Numbered from the stretch's first letter, positions 11,771 through 31,364 are shown. The stretch: DNA of 64,000 bases from Impatiens glandulifera (GCF_907164915.1 NW_025919417.1:1-64000), one strand, 5' to 3'. Notes: generated from the sequence alone by a model not told the origin. Translations and numbers: made by a program.

Positions 11771-12904
11771 TACCCTAATATAGGGTCATAAGTATTCTTG
11801 AAGAGATCAGCTAAAACATATATTATTATAACCTCCAAATTATACTGACCAAAGTATGAAAGAGAAGATCTAGACAAAAGACCTACTCGATGGAATTAGC
11901 CAATGTGTGCTCCTAAAGTTAGAAAACGTCCCGGCAAGAGCTGTCAGAATTCATCCCAGAAGGTAAATTACCCTTTCTCTTGTGCCTGCATTCGCTATTC
12001 CTATTCCGCGAAAGCTTTTATGCCTAGCCCCAAAAAGGTGCTTCAGCTACGCTTTGGAATTGAGCTACCCAAGCAGACCAGCCCTTCCCGAGAAGAGCCA
12101 AAAGCGAAGGAGTTTCAGTAAGTAAGAATAAGATTAATGATTTGTGAAACATACTATTGACAACATTAATCCGCCTAGCAAGAAAGAAGACTCTAGTCTC
12201 ATCTCTTAATTACTTGATCAAGACGGTGCAATCGATTGAAGACCGGGCACTTAATGTCTAGATTGAGATCGAGATTAAGCTCCAAGCCATGTAGGTTCAC
12301 GAGAAGGACGTTTGTTTTCTACCATAAACAGAGGAGTTCGGTTGCATTTACTAGGAGAAAGATTTATCTCAATCGCTGGCAGTTGGACAAGGAAAGGCAA
12401 GAGCGAGCAGCCACACATGAACCGCGATAAACGATGTCATGATAGGCTTTCCATAACCACCTTTCCCGACGTTGGTAATCAAATCCTTCTTTCAGTCTCA
12501 CGGGCAAACACTCGATCAAGTACGCGTGCCACACCATTGACACTTGATTATAGCGAAACCTTGTGAATGGGTTTTCGTACACCACGTTGAGAAAGACCAA
12601 CTTCCCTCTAGTCTGATGGATCGCTTTCTCTTGCGCATTAATGAATGGATCGAGGAATTGCGTATGAAAGGTTTATTGTTTATCTTATACTATCTAGTAC
12701 GATCGATCAAGTACAGTATCTTCGTCGGTCTCGGTCGTTGTACTTGATATTGATTCTGATTAATTCGTTGTTATGATGTTCCAGTTTCGTTTCTGTTTGT
12801 ACATCTTTCTCCCATGCTTTCCGTTGGTCAACAACCAACCCTCTCTTTAGTTCTTCTTTACTCAGAAGAGTTCAGAGAATCATAAATATATAGAAAAATA
12901 AAAA
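11771..12904. other. Mitochondrial-type spacer DNA
   Basis: This non-coding DNA lies between the RNA polymerase copy and the ORF upstream of cox1. It contains small open frames at 11903-12121 (+, 72 codons) and 12364-12600 (-, 78 codons) that also occur in the inverted copy (34153-34371 and 33650-33910). I do not recognise them; their conservation is explained by the shared duplication. The base composition is more balanced than in the flanking nuclear DNA. Confidence 0.5.
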
Positions 12905-13243
12905 ATGATACAATTACGTCAATTATTTGCCGAATTCATGGCATACCTTCAGGATTCACCGAATGCATCTCCCCTAATCAAAGAGCATGCATCCCATATC
13001 TTGAATCGTGAAATAAAAAAACAACTAAGTTCTTTGTTTCGAAGTGCGCAGTTTCCACTCCCTCCTGCTACCAATATGGAGCAGGTGGTCAATTCTTTGA
13101 CTGCGAATTCAACATCACTCCCGGATCTTTATGAAACCGCCGACAGCCTTCTCGTTCAGGGGGCAGCGAGCCCTCATTTTTCGAGTGCCTGTGGGATCAG
13201 AATTATGGTCCGTGGGCGGGTTCTGAGCAGGTGGTTGGTATAG
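12905..13243 (+). CDS. Unidentified 112-codon ORF upstream of cox1
   Basis: The ORF starts MIQLRQLFAEFMAYL and ends ...VLSRWLV. It has no signal peptide or membrane segment that I can see, and I do not recognise the family. It lies 157 bp upstream of the cox1 start on the same strand, so in the mitochondrion it may have been co-transcribed with cox1. The inverted copy at 33031-33369 carries a CGA-to-TGA stop in the middle, so the frame has not been maintained in that copy. It may be an uncharacterised mitochondrial or plasmid ORF. Confidence 0.4.
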   Translation: MIQLRQLFAEFMAYLQDSPNASPLIKEHASHILNREIKKQLSSLFRSAQFPLPPATNMEQVVNSLTANSTSLPDLYETADSLLVQGAASPHFSSACGIRIMVRGRVLSRWLV

Positions 13244-13394
13244 TTCTTTCTATTTTACAGTCCCCGCGGGAGTCCGGTATTGGAAACGTTTTTTTGATTC
13301 ATTCCGTGGCGCGAAATCCCGAATTCTAGTATTTCTTTTGAGTCTCGCTCCCTAAGGGACCCCTCTCTGATAAGGAAGGAAACGAAATAATTGA

Positions 13395-19594
<6,200 letters not shown>

Positions 19595-19597
19595 TTA

Positions 19598-21370
<1,773 letters not shown>

Positions 21371-21415
21371 AAATGCCATGTCAGGTGCACCTATCAGAAT
21401 CGGAACAAACCAATT

Positions 21416-22634
21416 TGTTAGGATCTAGGTCACGGCTGGAGGACCGGGGTCTGGCCGATTAGCGCGTCTCACTCAAAGGGTGGTGATTAATCCGGTTAGA
21501 GATTAACACCGAGGTTTTTATACTACACAAACTGTCACAAATCCTTGAACCGAGTTCAAGCGCGGAAGTGGTTTGTTTCAGGTTGAAGCAGCACACACAC
21601 GAGATAGGCAGAACCGGATTTGAATAAGACATGTTTGGAGATTGCTGGGTCGGTTTTGGAACTTAGTAATTCGGTTTAGATGGAGTTAAATCGGTTAGAG
21701 CGATATTAATAGGTTAATGCAGATCGGTTAGAAGATAAAGCAGGCAGAAAGTAAATAACAAGACAGGATTTTATGGATGTTCGGAGATAAAACTCCTACG
21801 TCTCCCCTTCCTCTCGAAACCGCGAGAAGGATATTCATTAAGGAATACAAACACAATCCGATCGAGACTTATTTCCTGCTCGATAATACCCGTACAATTT
21901 TAACCGAAATTGTAAATACACTTCAAATAAGCACTTAATCTTTTTAGAGATAGAGCACAATCTTTTTACTTAGGCTATAGAATATTCAGAACTTGTAACC
22001 CCCGCATTTACACCTCTTCAGCTCCTTCTTTTATAGGTGAAATGTGCCAACGGTCACATTTCATTTCCTTGAATCTGATTGGTTGAGCAGAGGTTCAGTG
22101 ATTCAGACTTGGCGGTCTAGTCTTCAGACCTGGCGGTCTAGTCTTCCAGTGTAGGTCAAACCGGCTAGGTTTGTCTTTTACTCAATATGGCAACTGTCGG
22201 CTGGACAATTGTCTGTACTTGGAAGATTGCCTTTCTGATTTATCCTGAAGTAGAAAGATCTTGTAGGACGGTCTTCTACAGCCTGCAGACTGTCCTCAGA
22301 CTTGTATGAATATGGCAATACTAAGTCTGTTCCTTCGGTATCATTCTCAGCAGATACCCGAAGTGTCTTTTTATGTTGGTCGGTTATTTATGTTAACCGG
22401 ATGACTTCCGGTTTTTCTATGGCTTCTGATTGACCGACTGTCTAGTGATTCTAGCCTTATGATTTGATCGATCTTGTCTTTCTTGTTCAGTCAGGTTTTT
22501 GGTCGGTTTGATTACTTGACCGATTGAGTTTCTTAACTAGTTGAGTGACTTGGCCGGTTGAGTTGCTTGACCGTTCCTGCATAGGAAGTTTGTTTTTGTT
22601 AAGTTCTATTTAACCGGTCTAATTTTATCTAACA
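21416..22634 (-). repeat. Copia 3' LTR
   Basis: This is 1,219 bp, beginning TGTTAGGATCTAGG and ending TTTTATCTAACA on the plus strand. It is nearly identical to 31404-32622. The polypurine tract lies next to it on the internal side, at 22635-22652 (AAAAAGGGAGAAAT on the minus strand). A second PPT-like block (TTTCTCCCTTTTGGATTATT) lies about 180 bp further in, near 22813. Confidence 0.93.
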
Positions 22635-22832
22635 ATTTCTCCCTTTTTGATTATTTTATTTAAAATATTCAAAATCATGTAAGAATGCAAATATAGGCCA
22701 GTTTTGTTTTTAAGAGTTTATTTGGCCGGATTTTTGGAAATTAACTTGGGAGAATTTTTCGAAAAATTTTGGAAAATTTTGAGAAAAATTTTGAACAATT
22801 TTATCTTATCAATTTCTCCCTTTTGGATTATT

Positions 22833-23377
22833 TTATTTAAGGTTATTGAAAATTACCTTAGCCCAGTTTATTTTGATGTCGTTGACTAAGCCGACAAGCA
22901 TTTCAATCTTTGTCCGGGTGAGACTATCAAAGTTTCCCCCTCTTGCTTGGACCGATTTTGTGAAAATATCACACAATGGTCGGTATTCCGGTCGAAGAGA
23001 TGATTTCTTTCCGGATACCGCGATAGGGACCGCTGTTTCCGAAAGAATTTGACAAGCTGCCTCGAAAGTTTCCTCATCTAAAGCCGGCGAGAAGTTGCTC
23101 CCTTTGGATGGTAGATGTAGGATTTCAGCGACCGACTCTTCCGTCAGTTCGAGCTACTGACCGCCTATGTTTGCAAGTATTGATCATCCGGTGATGGATG
23201 CGGTTCGGAAAAATTCGTTAACCGCATCTTGATATAGTACGAAAGGACCAGAAAATGTTCAAGGCCGGACTCGGAGATCCGGGACAGCACCTGCTTTGCC
23301 GGAGCCAAACCATTCGCCCGGATTTCCTCAAAGTCGACTTGGATGATATGTTTGAATAGCACGGAATCTTGACCCAT
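22833..23377 (-). pseudogene. Copia accessory ORF C (degenerate)
   Basis: An ATG at 23377 opens a frame with HIIQVDFEE and GLEHFL, matching the starts of ORFs A and B, but it stops at 23165. The homologous frame resumes after a frameshift with LHLPSKG near 23090 and NWAKVIFNNL, ending at 22833. The LPxxG and NWxxVxFxxL motifs are those of the other two copies, so this is a third paralogue with a large central deletion. A TATA-like CTATAAATAGG (23493-23503, minus strand) lies about 118 bp upstream of the ATG. The function is unknown. Confidence 0.55.
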
Positions 23378-23492
23378 TTTAGATGATCGAACCGAAAGAG
23401 CAAGAGAATAAGGATTTGAGAGAGTTTGAGAAAGCTAAAAGCTAGAGAGAGAAAGGCGATTCGCGTGAGAATGAAATAAAATAACTAAGGAC

Positions 23493-23503
23493 CCTATTTA
23501 TAG
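23493..23503 (-). promoter_or_regulatory. TATA box of accessory ORF C
   Basis: CTATAAATAGG on the minus strand lies about 118 bp before the ATG at 23377. It is followed by a CT-rich leader (CTTTCTCTCTCTAGC), as expected for a plant 5' UTR. This is predicted from sequence only. Confidence 0.5.
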
Positions 23504-23957
23504 TTGCGGTTTGGAATTCCAACCGTCGCAAGCCGTCCCATCACTTTTGGGAGAGAATTTTCCCTCCAAGAGCATTGAACGGGAAACTATGGGCGGGAAG
23601 CCATGGGCGGCAAAACGAAGGCGGGAAAGCCATAGGCGGGAATTTATTGGCGGGAAATTTCCCTCCGAAGATTTTAAGCGGTTTTGCGGTTATCTAACCG
23701 GTGTTTAGTCGGTTCTTCTTTTTAACCGTTTGTTAAGGAAACAGTTTATTAACCGCGATTATGCGGTCTTCGAGGTTGACCGGATTTTATAATGAAGTAA
23801 TTTATCGATATTAACCGGTTAGTTAGGTGGATGTTTCAGTATTGCGATTTTGACCCGGTTAACAAACTTAAAGATTAGATATTCATTGAAAAGAAAGATA
23901 CAAGATAAAAACCGATTCATTTATCGGTTTAGAATACATAGGAAATGAAATTACAAC

Positions 23958-24632
23958 CTATGTAATAACTATCTTGGAGAGCTTGTCCTCCACCCCATCC
24001 ATATCAAGAATGTTTGATGGGGATGCCGGTGTACCCGGTCTAAATTCTGGATGGTACTTAAGAAAGAGGCGGCTTAGGTGAGGAGCGTAACCGAGACCTT
24101 TCTTGGTCTCCACCATAGTCCTCAGATTTTGGAAGATGACCAATGACCAATTGATAGGCGTATTGCTAACAATGTAGGTCATCATATCAAACACTCTCTT
24201 AGAGTAGTGTTGGTTCGGAGATTGGCAAATGATGGATCGGTTGACAATCTCGTGGAGGAGTTGGATGTGGTGGGCAAGGCGGGTTTTCAGCCCGTGGTTC
24301 TCCACAGGTACCTCGGTACCGGAGAAAATTTCTGAATAATCGGTTGCTGCACTTCCCACCCGGGTCGGGAAGTCGGAAAACCCTTTTGTGGGCAGATTGA
24401 ACGTTTGAGCAAATTCGTTTTCATCCAGCCAGAAGGTGTGGTCTCTCACTGTGGAAACAATTAAGAAGTTGATGACGTCTAGAAGGAGTATGGGTCCGGA
24501 TTCTTCAAGAAAAGTGCGAAGACCGGTGCCGATGAGGGACTCAAACATGAGCTCCTTAGTTTCTAGGTCCCAATGTTCCATATAAGAATTGAAATCGACG
24601 CTCAAGAAGTTTCTTAGAGTTCGGCTCGGCAT
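23958..24632 (-). CDS. Copia accessory ORF B (224 aa)
   Basis: This intact 224-codon ORF lies downstream of pol on the same strand. It shares a colinear pattern with ORF A at 25186-25815: FLSVDF near residue 9, FAQTFNLPTKGF (about 77-88), PVENHGLKTRL, then FDMMTYIVSNTPINWSLVIF (about 148-167). No signal peptide, membrane segment or catalytic motif is evident. The LPxxG/NWxxV pattern resembles the 'putative plant transposon protein' domain often found in plant retroelements, but I cannot confirm this. It has its own TATA box and leader, so it may be transcribed independently of the LTR. Confidence 0.65.
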   Translation of the reverse strand: MPSRTLRNFLSVDFNSYMEHWDLETKELMFESLIGTGLRTFLEESGPILLLDVINFLIVSTVRDHTFWLDENEFAQTFNLPTKGFSDFPTRVGSAATDYSEIFSGTEVPVENHGLKTRLAHHIQLLHEIVNRSIICQSPNQHYSKRVFDMMTYIVSNTPINWSLVIFQNLRTMVETKKGLGYAPHLSRLFLKYHPEFRPGTPASPSNILDMDGVEDKLSKIVIT

Positions 24633-24708
24633 GATTCAAACTTTTCCAAGAGAGAGAGAGTTCAAGAAATTTTGTTTTGAGATGTGTTAAGTTGATAAGG
24701 GGGGGTTC

Positions 24709-24717
24709 CTTATATAG
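24709..24717 (-). promoter_or_regulatory. TATA box of accessory ORF B
   Basis: CTATATAAG on the minus strand lies about 78 bp before the ATG at 24632. A leader containing CTCTCTCTCTC follows directly before the ATG. This is predicted from sequence only. Confidence 0.5.
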
Positions 24718-24719
24718 AT

Positions 24720-25185
24720 CCGAATTTGGAGGGAAAATATCAGCATTTAATGTTGAAGATCAGTTTTGTCTTATTAACGAAGATAATATTTATGTTTCCA
24801 AGATTCCTTGGGAAGGGGTTACTTTTGACCGGTTGCGGAGCTCGAGGTAAGGAATCTAGTTCAAAAGTAACCAAGTTAGTTGATTAGTAATTACTCATGT
24901 AGTTGGAAGTTGAAAGTTACTTTTCATTCATGACGGATAGTACAAGAGACCGAAAAGTAACTGATTAAAACCGAAGATAACATAAACCAAGCCGACATGA
25001 TAGAGTTGAACAAAGATACAACCGGTGCGTACAATGAAATGACCGGTTGTAAGAAGGAGTGACTTAATGTCCGTTGGAGTTGGCGTGACCGTTGGAATTG
25101 ATGTGGCGGTTCTTCCTCTTCCAAGCTTTCTCAAACCGCTCATAGAATGAGTCAGTGACCTCTTTGGTGATTACCTGGGCCTAGC
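24720..25185. other. Spacer between copia accessory ORFs
   Basis: This holds the promoter-distal region of ORF B and the 3' end of the ORF A unit. Overlapping short frames on the minus strand (24924-25143, 66-71 codons) are unrecognised. No other feature is seen. Confidence 0.4.
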
Positions 25186-25815
25186 TCATAGAATGAGTGG
25201 AACTCCAAGATCTAGAAGTAGACAGCTTATCTGAGGAACGAGACCGATTGTCCGAATGCCGATCATCCAGATTAGGACATCGAACAACACTCTTGACCAG
25301 TTGACTGGTGTACCCGTGGTTATGGCGGTCATCATGTTGAAAGCTGCGGTACAGTAAGTGTTGGTCACGTCCCTTCCTAGGATGCCTCGACCGATGACAT
25401 CGTTGAGAAGCTGATACTCAGCTCTCAACAATGATTTAGCACCGTGGTCATTAACCGGGTGATTTGACCGAGCAAAGCCTAAGTCGATTTCGGCCTTTAG
25501 TTCAGCCGGAACGTTTAGGTTGGTCAGCCCTTGTTTTGGTAAGTCTAAACATCTAGCGAAATCGCTTTCAGTGAAGTCGAACATAGTCCCTCCCACCTTG
25601 GACTGAATGTGAGTATCGAAGTGAGGAGTTCCTCGGAAAATCCTGGCATTGTAGAAAAATTCCAGGACTAATTCAGGGTAGATGACGTGTTTGTCATCTA
25701 GAAATTGCTGGAGATCGGTGTCTTCAAGTGACTTAATCATCTTGAAGACATCGTAGTGTTCAGTACCCAAAGCAGATTTGAAATCCACTTGAAGGATATT
25801 TGGAAACTGAGACAT
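25186..25815 (-). CDS. Copia accessory ORF A (209 aa)
   Basis: This intact 209-codon ORF starts MSQFPNILQVDF. Motifs in order are LQVDF (about 8-12), FDFTESDFARCLDLPKQGL (about 78-96), PVNDHGAKSLLRAEYQLLND, and FNMMTAITTGTPVNWSRVLF (about 158-177). All align with ORF B. It is predicted soluble and globular, with no catalytic signature seen. It lies about 890 bp beyond the RNase H end, the place where Sireviruses may carry an envelope-like ORF. This protein shows no membrane segment, so it is not a typical envelope-like product. A TATA box stands about 62 bp upstream. The function is unknown. Confidence 0.65.
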   Translation of the reverse strand: MSQFPNILQVDFKSALGTEHYDVFKMIKSLEDTDLQQFLDDKHVIYPELVLEFFYNARIFRGTPHFDTHIQSKVGGTMFDFTESDFARCLDLPKQGLTNLNVPAELKAEIDLGFARSNHPVNDHGAKSLLRAEYQLLNDVIGRGILGRDVTNTYCTAAFNMMTAITTGTPVNWSRVLFDVLIWMIGIRTIGLVPQISCLLLDLGVPLIL

Positions 25816-25875
25816 TTTGTCTTAGTGAGAGAATAAGTTATATCTTGTGATTGTTTTGTGTAAGGTTTGCCTAAC

Positions 25876-25883
25876 TTATATAT
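25876..25883 (-). promoter_or_regulatory. TATA box of accessory ORF A
   Basis: ATATATAAG on the minus strand lies about 62 bp upstream of the ATG at 25815. The leader between is A/T- and CT-rich, with no upstream ATG visible. Confidence 0.5.
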
Positions 25884-26703
25884 TAGTGGAGGGATGATCT
25901 TATTATCCAGTGTGTCACAGGTAATGATGTCTATTAACCATAGGATAAAGTATTTTGCATAAAATAAGCATGTCTATAACCTAGGATGTTGGTCATAGGC
26001 CTGGACGGTGAAAGATATCATATTTTCACGTCTTTTGAGGTATGACCGATTTTTCTTTGAAAAGGCAATTTTTCAGAACAGATAAGTTTAAACACAGATA
26101 ATTATTCCACTTTTGTTTGGAGGCCAAATGATCCGAAGTAAACTACTTCCAAACCGGTTGGTTTTCAGTCATTCATTCCGATGCGGATAATTGGTGCATG
26201 CACTAAGTAATCGGTCGATTTACTCTAACTGATAGACCAGGCGGTTCTTCCATAGATACTTTGGTGAATTTGGAATCCGACAATTTAGGAGGAACTACCG
26301 GTCTTGTCTGTCCGAACCGATTTCCCTTTTAAGCATTTTTAGGGATAAGCTGATTAATATAGGTTCAACCAAGTGTGAGTCTGAATTGAGAAAACTTAGC
26401 TTCCTGCGGAGGCTTTGTGAAGATATCAACTACTTGTTGATCTATCGATACGTATTCCAGTCGGATATGCTTCATCATGACATGTTCCCGAATAAAGTGG
26501 TGCCTTATGTCAATGTGGTTGGTTCTAGAGTGTAGAACCGGATTATAGGTGATAGCTATGGCACTTGTGTTATCACAGAAAATTGGAGACTTTTCGGCTG
26601 TGATACCGAAATCCTTCAGTTATTGTTGGATCCGAAGAAGTTGTGAACAGCAGCTTCCGACTGCCAGGTATTCAGCTTCCGTAGTTGAAGTGGCTACTGA
26701 TGT
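25884..26703. other. Spacer between RNase H and accessory ORF A
   Basis: Between RNase H and the promoter of accessory ORF A the minus strand carries a degraded continuation of the pol C-terminus. The complement near 26400-26690 encodes short stretches typical of the end of copia RNase H. No intact ORF is seen. Confidence 0.45.
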
Positions 26704-29550
26704 TTATTTCTTGCTGTGCCATGAAACAAGCCGATCTCCTAGGAATTGGCATGTTCCGCTGGTGCTTTTTCTATCAACCTTGCAACCTGCATAGTCTGCA
26801 TCTGAATAACTTGTGAGGTTAAAAGATGAGTCCTTTGGATACCACAAACCGACATCAGGAGTTCCCTTTAGATATTTCAAGATTCTCTTTGCGGCTGTGT
26901 AGTGAGATTGTTTTGGATTAGCCTGGAATCTTCCACACACACCGACCGCAAATAGTATATCCGATCTACTTGCTGTCAGGTATAGGAGAGAACAGATGAT
27001 GCCTCTGTAAGAAGTCAGGTCCACTGCCTGAACCTCATCATCCTTGTCCAGTTTGACCGATGAGCTCATTGGAGTGGCGGCTGATGAGCACGAATCTATC
27101 CCAAATTTCTTTAGTAGTTCCTCTGTATACTTGGGTTGTCTTATGAAAGTTCCTTCTTCGAGTTGTTTAACCTGAAGACCTAGGAAGAAGCTTAATTCTC
27201 CCATCATACTCATTTAAAATTTGTTAGTCATCAGGGTTGAGAATTTATCACATAGCTTAGGATCGGTTGAACCTAAGATGATATCATCTACATATATTTG
27301 AACAAGTAGGATATGTTCCTTTTTTCTCAATTTTAAAAAGTGTTTTGTCCACCGAACCGATGGTGAAATCATGTTTTAGCAAGAATGCGGTTAGTGTGTC
27401 ATACCAGGCTCTAGGAGCTTGCTTTAAGCCGTATAGTGCTTTGTTTAACCGATATACATGGTTTGGCAGTTCAACATTTTTGAAACCGGGTGGTTGTTCA
27501 ACATAAACTTCTTCACGTAGGTCACCATTCAAAAATGCACTTTTAACATCCATTTGAAATACTTTAAAGTTTTTTGAATTCAGCTAAAGCTAGAAAAATC
27601 CTAATAGCTTCAATCCTAGCTACAGGGGCAAATGATTCTTCAAAATCAATGCCTTCTTCCTGTTTGTATCCTTGTGCCACTAATCTGTCTTTGTTCCTCG
27701 TGACCAAACCGTCTTCATTGAGTTTATTTCTAAATACCCATCTTGTTCCTATGACCGGTTGATCTTTAGGTCTAAGGACTAGGTACCAGACTTTATTACT
27801 CTCAAACTGGTTCAATTCTTCTTGCATTCCCAAGATCCAATCCGGATCTGACAATGCTTCATCCACTCTTTTCGGCTCAATCTGGGATATGAAAGCGGAA
27901 TTAAAGTATTCCTCCAGGATTTGTCGCCTAGTTCGAACGGGTTCTGAAGGGTCACCTATAATTAGCACATGAGGATGATTTGTGTTCATTTTGAGGTTCG
28001 GTTCAGGGGTGTCTACCAAATCACCGTTTACTTGATCAAGGCTAGACATATCGGTAGGCTGAACAGGAGTGTCAGACCGACCGATTTCCTCGGTTTGAAC
28101 CGAAGTGTCAGCTTCCTGCCGCATGACAGCTTGATCCGGCTGGTTTCATCATTACCCATTTGGTCATGGACAAACCGTCTAAAAACCGGAATCTCATCTT
28201 CACTATCAAAATGGATATTTTTATTTTCCAATCTGTTGTGTAGATCAAAGCATGATGCAGTGTTGCTTTCAACCGATTCATCGAAAACAACATGAAGTGA
28301 TTCCTCCACGGTTAAAGTTCTATTGTTATACACTCTATATGCTTTACTTACTGCTGAGTAACCTAACATGATACCAACATCGGATTTTTCGTCAAAAGCA
28401 GATAAATAGGTTTTGTCATTTATGTGAATGTAGCATTTACAACCGAAAATCTTAAGATACTTAAGGTTAGGAACCCTATCAAAGTATATACCTCATAGGG
28501 TGTTTTATTGTGAAACTTGTTGATCAAAGACCGGTTTTGTGTGTGACATGCAGTATTGATAGCCTCAGCCCAGAATTTCTGAGCAATGCCCGAATCGGCT
28601 ATCATTGACCGTGCGGCTTCCTTGAGAGTTCGGTTTCTTCTCTCGGCCAGGCCGTTCTGTTGAGGAGTCCTAGCAGTAGACAACTCGTTTCTAATACCAG
28701 ATTCATCAAGAAATGCATTTAGAGTACTATTTGTAAATTCGGTTCCTCTATCACTTCTAATACTATTAATGCCTGTCGATTTTTCATTTTGCAAACGTTT
28801 AAACAATGTAATCAAATTTTAAGCGGTTTCGCGTTTGGATGGTAAGAATATTACCCATGTATACTTAGAATAATCATCAACAACTACCATAGTGCAAAGC
28901 ATACCTCCTAGGCTGACGACCCTAATTGGTCCAAATAAATCCATGTGAAGAAGATCTAGGCATCGGTTAAATTGAATGTTTCCTTTACTCTTAAAGGTTG
29001 ACTTAGTTTGTTTACCCATTTGACATGCTGAACAGACTTTATCCTTATTAAATACTATGTCAGGAACTCCTTCGACTAACTTTTTACCGCGGATATAGTT
29101 TAAGGTTTTCATGTTTAAATGGTTTAGTCTTTTATGCCACAGCCAGGTTTGATCGGTTTTAGCTATCATGCAGACAGGATATTCTACTTTAATTTTCCAG
29201 TCTACCTTATAAATGTTTCCTAACCTATTTCCGGTTAGTAGTATGGTACCTTGAGAGTTTTTAACTAAGCATGCGTGTTTAAGAAATTCTACAGTGTATC
29301 CAGCATCACACATTTGACTAATACTTAGGAGGTTAAAACGTAGGTTTTCGACTAAGAGTACATTATCAATTGTTAAGTTACCATGGACAATCTTACCCTT
29401 TCCCACAGTTCTACCTTTTGAGTTGTCACTGAAGGTGATTAGTGCACCGGTTTCTATTCTGATGTCAGTTAGAAGATTGTTGTTTCCGGTCATGTGTCTG
29501 GAGCAACCGCTATCCAAGTACCATTCAGAATTTCCTAGCCGTTTCTTCAT
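26704..29550 (-). pseudogene. Copia pol: protease, integrase, RT, RNase H (broken)
   Basis: Pol pieces appear in order on the minus strand. Protease has DSGCSRHMTGN near 29500. The integrase N-terminal zinc region has HKRLNHLNMKTL, followed by the core DLFGPI...VDDYSKYTW, reaching 28819. Integrase continues at 28815-28420 after a frameshift, with DRGTEF and RTPQQNG. RT has KVWYLV.RP...GTRWVFRNK (28124-27564) and [10 protein letters not shown]...[12 protein letters not shown] (27553-27284). RNase H (27213-26704) has SDADYAGCKVDRKSTSGTCQ. Frameshifts separate the blocks near 28817, 28400, 27560 and 27250, so no complete polyprotein can be made. Confidence 0.9.
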
Positions 29551-29594
29551 TTCCTGTTAAGATGTACATATTTACAATTATTTGGTACCCACGT

Positions 29595-31364
29595 TTACTT
29601 GGGTCCACAAGTGATTAGTCCCTTAGGTATCCAGACTTTGACAAGTCGGACAACTTTCCCAGTTAAGGTTTTAACTAGCTTTCTTGCACTCGGTTTTAAG
29701 TCTTTCTTCTTTCCTAAGAGGGCCTTATGTGGGGATGATCTTTGGTTTGTCCTATGCGATGGTGAGTTGGCTTGCCTATTTTTGAAATGGTTGGCTTTCC
29801 TTTTCTCAGGGTGAAGCCATTTCTCATAATCAGTTGGACCTACATAGGTTAGTTTGTCTTTCGTATAATAGGCACTTAATTCCTCTTCAGCGGTTAAGGA
29901 ACTTCTGACAAAGCTTACAAAGGGAAGATTATCCTTTGTGAGCCTCATTTTGTCGAAGTGTTTTCGGTTTTTGGATCTATTGTTTTTGTATCCTAGACCA
30001 AACATGCAAGAAGGGTGTCTTTTATAACCACACATTTTGCTTACCATTTCACTAGATCTTTTCCATGCGACCATTCTATACTGGAGTCGGGCATTTTCCT
30101 CTTCGGTCAACTCTTGAACTGGCTCATTGGGTTTTTCGGTTTCAGAGAATAGTTCAGGTGCTGCCTCGGTTTCTAGGATTTCATCAGGTTCTATCGTCTT
30201 TGGTTCGGTCAAGGTGGGCACTATGGGGTCGGCTCTAAAGTTGGGTTGATGAGGTAATAAGGTTAATAGGTTTTTATACTCTGCTACCATATCATTCAAT
30301 GCATTATATAATTCATCTTTAGTAAATTCTTCACAAAGAGAGTCAAATACATGTTCCTCATTTGCCATGAGGCACGTGAGTTCATCATCACTGTCACTGT
30401 GAGCCCATAAGCTTCCTCCGTCATCGGCTATCAGTGCTTTCTGAACTTCACTTCCTTCACCGGTTTGTTGGTAGTTATTTCGGTTATTCTGATTGTCCGG
30501 TTTCCGGTCATCTCTCCTCGGTTTTCTGTATTCTCACTTGAAATGTCCCAAACAGTTGCAGTTATAACATCTAACATTAGATTTATCACCATAGTTATAA
30601 TTGTTTGTCGGTTGGCTTCTCTTCATGAATCTGCCGAATTTTTGTGCAAGCATTGCCATGGCATCCTCGGTGAATTGTTCAGCGGTTCTGATTGGTGCGA
30701 GAACAACCGGTTCTGTGGATGTGATCAATGCTCTGGTTGGGGTTGAGGCTGAGACTTCTTCTTCATTCCTAGATCTCATTTCAAACTCATATGCCTTAAG
30801 ATCTTCGAATACATCGTGTAGCTTCATCTTGCTTAGGCAGTTTGATTCCCTCATTACCATTGTCTTTATGTCCCATGCACTTGGAAGAGATCTTAAAGCT
30901 TTCATGATGACTTCCTTGTTGTCATACCTCTTGCCAAGAATTGCTAGCTCGTCTATCACACCTGTGAACCGGTCACTATATTCTCTCATTGTTTCTCCCG
31001 GTCTCATCTTGATGTTTTCAAACTTCTGAGTAGCCACCATTATCTTGTTTTCCTTGGTTCTTTCATTTCCCTCATGAATCTGAATCACCGCTTCTCATGT
31101 TTCCTTTGCTGTTTTGCAATCTCTGACCTTGCAATACGTATTTCTGTCCAAACCGTTGGAGATGCGGTTCCTGGCATGGTTGTCCAGATTGTTTCTTCTC
31201 CTATCTTCAGCTGTCCAATCCTTTATGTCTTTATCAATGATTATCGGTCCTTCAACTATAATGAACTGCATCTCGTCATCCATGGTGATTAAGTGCATGT
31301 GCATGCATGCCTTCCAATTGGCAAAGTCATCACCTTCTAGCATTGGGGGCCTATCGAACGACAT
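29595..31364 (-). pseudogene. Copia gag and gag-pol linker (broken)
   Basis: The gag frame begins at 31364 (MSFDRPPMLEGDDFANWK). It is interrupted at 31095 by a TGA that stands where related Gag proteins have tryptophan. It continues through KMRPGETMREYSDRF (31088-30534) to a CCHC-type knuckle (CYNCNCLGHFK) followed by a second such TGA. A third frame (30368-29595) is the acidic-then-basic linker before protease, as in Sirevirus gag. Both TGA stops are consistent with G-to-A decay of TGG codons. Confidence 0.8.
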
